A stretch of DNA of 16,451 bases, taken from Sphingobacterium sp. UBA6711 (lineage in GTDB: Bacteria; Bacteroidota; Bacteroidia; Sphingobacteriales; Sphingobacteriaceae). The position numbers and the translations under genes are program-made. Where the stretch lies: contig DKIT01000198.1 of NCBI GenBank assembly GCA_002454415.1, forward strand, positions 1,206 through 17,656, written 5' to 3'. The notes below the pieces were generated by a model. That model had not been told where the DNA came from. It did not search any database and saw only the letters and a list, made by a program, of their open reading frames with translations. Position 1 is the stretch's first letter, and the number at the start of each line of letters is the position of its first letter. This document shows, in pieces, positions 14,846-16,451 of this stretch.

Positions 14846-15568
14846 TTATCTAAAAATTTCCTCCAGTATATAAAGTGACTTTATTTCCTTAAAATTTGTG
14901 CGGTGCAGTCGATAAAAATCCAACACTTTTTCCAGTAGAAATTGTCGGTCTGCGCTAGACATTTTGATCTGATCACAATTGGAATATTCTGAATTGATCA
15001 AATTTCTAAAAATAGAAGTGTGTGGTTCTTGTAGTACCAAGGGATGTTCAGGAAGGTTGTTCGAGAATGTCGCCTCGTGCAGATTAAAATAGGGAAGGGC
15101 GTGCTTTGATTCAGCCGGGTAAAATCCGAGAAAGCGCGTAAGCTTGATCAAAAAGGCCAAATGAAAGTTAGCCAGGTTTAAATGGGTTTGATCCAGCCAG
15201 CGGATGGATTGATGGATGAATTCGAACAGATATTGGTCATTTTCTTGTTCTTTAAGTATCTTATAGAGTATTTCGTTCAGAAAAAGTGCCAGCGAACTTT
15301 TGACAATATCATAAGGAATTTCTTGCAAGACAGGAACCTGGCGAGCTTCCGAAATCCGTTGCAGGGAACCATTGTCTTTATGTGTAGCTACAATTTCCAG
15401 TAAATGTAAAGGCTGGAGAATATTGGCTTTTATCTTGGCTTTGGGTTTTCTGGCCCCCGCAATGAGATAAGATTGCATGCCAAATGACTCGGTGTATAGC
15501 TGTGCCACAAGACTGCTTTCCGAGTAGTTGGTTGTTTTTAAGACAATACCTCTCGTTTTATTCAGCAT
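14846..15568 (-). CDS. recO: DNA repair protein RecO
   Basis: A 240-aa protein of normal RecO length. The N-terminal OB fold (1-80) opens with the family signature KTRGIVLKTTNYSESSLVAQLYT (4-26) and FGMQSYLIAGARKPKAK (29-45), followed by the helical domain with ALFLNEILYKILKEQENDQYLFEFI (93-117). RecO binds SSB and single-stranded DNA and, with RecR, loads RecA at gaps in the RecF pathway, and anneals complementary strands. Only one Cys is present (C198 region), so the zinc finger seen in some RecO proteins is missing. The ATG overlaps the end of the upstream small membrane-protein gene by 11 nt, so the two are coupled. Confidence 0.92.
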   Translation of the reverse strand: MLNKTRGIVLKTTNYSESSLVAQLYTESFGMQSYLIAGARKPKAKIKANILQPLHLLEIVATHKDNGSLQRISEARQVPVLQEIPYDIVKSSLALFLNEILYKILKEQENDQYLFEFIHQSIRWLDQTHLNLANFHLAFLIKLTRFLGFYPAESKHALPYFNLHEATFSNNLPEHPLVLQEPHTSIFRNLINSEYSNCDQIKMSSADRQFLLEKVLDFYRLHRTNFKEIKSLYILEEIFR

Positions 15569-15803
15569 CTCCTTCTCGATCTTTTTTATGAGCTTCTTCC
15601 CGCATCTCGATAATGGCGTTGCGGTCCACTTTTCGGATCATCCGATAGATTAAGGTAAGGAAACCAATACTAAAGACAATAACGCCGACAAACATGGCAA
15701 GCTTATACCAATTGGATCGTTGTTCCATCAAGTAATATCCCAAGATCACCAGTACGGTACCGATGATTATTTCCCGTAGACCCTTGCGAAGATATTTGTT
15801 CAT
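15558..15803 (-). CDS. Small two-helix membrane protein upstream of recO
   Basis: An 81-aa protein with hydrophobic segments at about 9-27 and 34-54, and a charged C-terminal tail (RKVDRNAIIEMREEAHKKDREGDAE) probably in the cytoplasm and helical. I chose ATG 15803; the frame is open 17 codons further up, but a likely promoter box (15841-15848) lies inside that stretch, which argues against the longer form. It overlaps recO by 11 nt. I do not recognise the family and see no motif that links it to DNA repair. Confidence 0.75.
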   Translation of the reverse strand: MNKYLRKGLREIIIGTVLVILGYYLMEQRSNWYKLAMFVGVIVFSIGFLTLIYRMIRKVDRNAIIEMREEAHKKDREGDAE

Positions 15804-15840
15804 AAATGTGAATTGTTGAAAACTATTTTTCTTTACAGAG

Positions 15841-15848
15841 CAAATATA
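15841..15848 (-). promoter_or_regulatory. Predicted -7 element for the membrane protein-recO operon
   Basis: On the minus strand this reads TATATTTG, an exact TAnnTTTG match 37 bp upstream of ATG 15803. No good -33 TTG is seen. A 14-bp AT palindrome, TATTTTTAAAAATA (15896-15909), lies further upstream between this and the rpmB promoter region. Confidence 0.4.
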
Positions 15849-15924
15849 ATACAATAAAATCCTTTATTTTTGCCCTTACCATTCCTGTATAGAACTATTT
15901 TTAAAAATAATTCCCATTATGTTG

Positions 15925-15979
15925 TTGCTTATCTAAAAAAAAATATAGATATTTGCAAACTCTTTGCAGAGAGTGCAAA
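15925..15979 (+). promoter_or_regulatory. Predicted rpmB promoter and adjoining hairpin
   Basis: TTG (15925-15927), 20 bp, and GATATTTG (15948-15955, one mismatch to TAnnTTTG) suggest a promoter about 65 bp before the rpmB ATG. Overlapping its end is a stem: TTTGCA (15952-15957), a 2x2 internal loop, CTCT (15960-15963), loop TTGC, AGAG (15968-15971), then TGCAAA (15974-15979). It may act as an operator or, if transcription starts further upstream, as an mRNA leader stem. Confidence 0.35.
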
Positions 15980-16020
15980 GGATTAACATATTGTAATAAA
16001 GACAACAAAAAAATAATATC

Positions 16021-16254
16021 ATGTCAAGAATTTGTGATTTAACAGGCAAAGCGGCGTTAACAGGAAATAACGTTTCTCACTCAAACGTTAAAACTAAACG
16101 TAAATTCTATCCAAATTTACAAACGAAACGTTTTTACATTCCAGAAGAAGATCGTTGGATTACGTTGAAAGTATCTACTTCTGCTATCAAGACTATCAAC
16201 AAAAACGGGATTACAGCAGCGATCAATAAATTTATCGTTAAAGGATCAATCTAA
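16021..16254 (+). CDS. rpmB: 50S ribosomal protein L28
   Basis: A 77-aa L28 protein of the large ribosomal subunit. SRICDLTGKAALTGNNVSHS (2-21) is the family hallmark, followed by KTKRKFYPNLQTKRFYIPEE (24-43) and the basic C-terminal part with IKTINKNGITAAI. The length matches Bacteroidota L28. The zinc-binding Cys pairs found in some L28 proteins are absent (only C5). rpmG follows after 76 bp, the common rpmB-rpmG order. Confidence 0.97.
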   Translation: MSRICDLTGKAALTGNNVSHSNVKTKRKFYPNLQTKRFYIPEEDRWITLKVSTSAIKTINKNGITAAINKFIVKGSI

Positions 16255-16296
16255 TTGATTGTCTCGCCTGTTAGATTAAGATTATTCATGAATTTC

Positions 16297-16313
16297 AATC
16301 CTATAATAGGATT
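16297..16313 (+). repeat. Hairpin between rpmB and rpmG
   Basis: AATCCTA (16297-16303), loop TAA, TAGGATT (16307-16313): a perfect 7-bp stem, extendable by three A-T pairs past a C-C mismatch. It lies 17 bp before the rpmG ATG and has no T-tract, so it is not a standard terminator; it may be a processing or translational control element. Confidence 0.45.
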
Positions 16314-16330
16314 CAAAATAAAGTAAAACA

Positions 16331-16451
16331 ATGGCTAAAAAAGGAAATAGAGTACAAGTTATCTTAGAATGTACTGAACACAAAGAAAGTGGTCTTCCGG
16401 GAATGTCTCGTTACATCACTACTAAGAACAAAAAGAACACAACTGAGCGTT
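16331..16451 (+). CDS. rpmG: 50S ribosomal protein L33, N-terminal part
   Basis: The first 40 codons of rpmG, cut by the right window edge: AKKGNRVQVILECTEHKESG, then MSRYITTKNKKNTTER. The strong L33 signature makes the call safe. L33 sits near the E site of the 50S subunit. The full protein is usually about 60 residues, so roughly 20 are missing. Only one Cys (C14) is visible in a position where zinc-binding L33 has a CxxC pair, so this should be the zinc-free type. Confidence 0.96.
   Translation, partial: MAKKGNRVQVILECTEHKESGLPGMSRYITTKNKKNTTER

Noticed and set aside
15569..15577. GAAGGAG next to the recO start as a Shine-Dalgarno site
   Set aside because: It touches the ATG with no spacing and is part of the coding sequence of the overlapping upstream gene; Bacteroidota rarely use such sites.
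15804..15854. 17-codon N-terminal extension of the small membrane protein before recO
   Set aside because: A TATATTTG promoter box lies inside the extension and the residues do not extend the membrane topology sensibly.
1..16451. Mobile elements, CRISPR arrays, toxin-antitoxin or phage-defence modules, tRNA or rRNA genes
   Set aside because: No transposase, integrase, regularly spaced repeats, defence domains or cloverleaf structures were seen; gene content is core and uniform.

Overview
The window looks like ordinary core chromosome from a member of the Bacteroidota, most likely Sphingobacteriaceae (Sphingobacterium or a close relative). The evidence is: a very long SecA with the extra blocks typical of this phylum, signal peptides ending in A-Q-type junctions, A-rich sequence rather than Shine-Dalgarno sites before start codons, several matches to the Bacteroidota -7 promoter box TAnnTTTG, the futalosine menaquinone enzyme MqnD, and a low to moderate GC content. 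I see no mobile element, CRISPR array, rRNA or tRNA gene, and no sign of recent gene transfer.

Layout. 1-342 is the 3' end of mqnD. 602-6657 is a plus-strand run: secA, a secreted SPOR-domain protein, an M20 amidohydrolase, a thiamine-pyrophosphokinase-like protein and a GNAT acetyltransferase, with gaps of 20, 13 and 9 bp and then a 4-bp overlap. A secreted M28 peptidase (6654-7958, minus) converges on the acetyltransferase with overlapping stop codons. 8057-8907 is a tight plus-strand trio: a single-domain rhodanese and two small membrane proteins. It ends in a strong bidirectional terminator shared with gcvT.

8945-13330 is all minus strand. gcvT (glycine cleavage T-protein) carries a single in-frame TAA. 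Upstream of it lies the operon DUF4359-like protein > truC > DUF6929-like protein, and upstream of that the pair SIMPL/DUF541 protein > DUF4112 membrane protein. 13493-13999 (plus) holds a cold-shock protein and a tiny lipoprotein. 14139-15803 (minus) holds a DUF805 membrane protein, recO and a small membrane protein that overlaps recO. 16021 to the right edge (plus) is rpmB followed by the start of rpmG.

The genes are mostly housekeeping: protein export, envelope and septal peptidoglycan binding, tRNA modification, recombinational repair, one-carbon metabolism and translation. I found no convincing new multi-gene system. The items most worth checking are the lone nonsense codon in gcvT, a perfect palindrome in the predicted secA promoter, a stem at the predicted start of the truC operon, hairpins around rpmB, and the conserved unknown small proteins.
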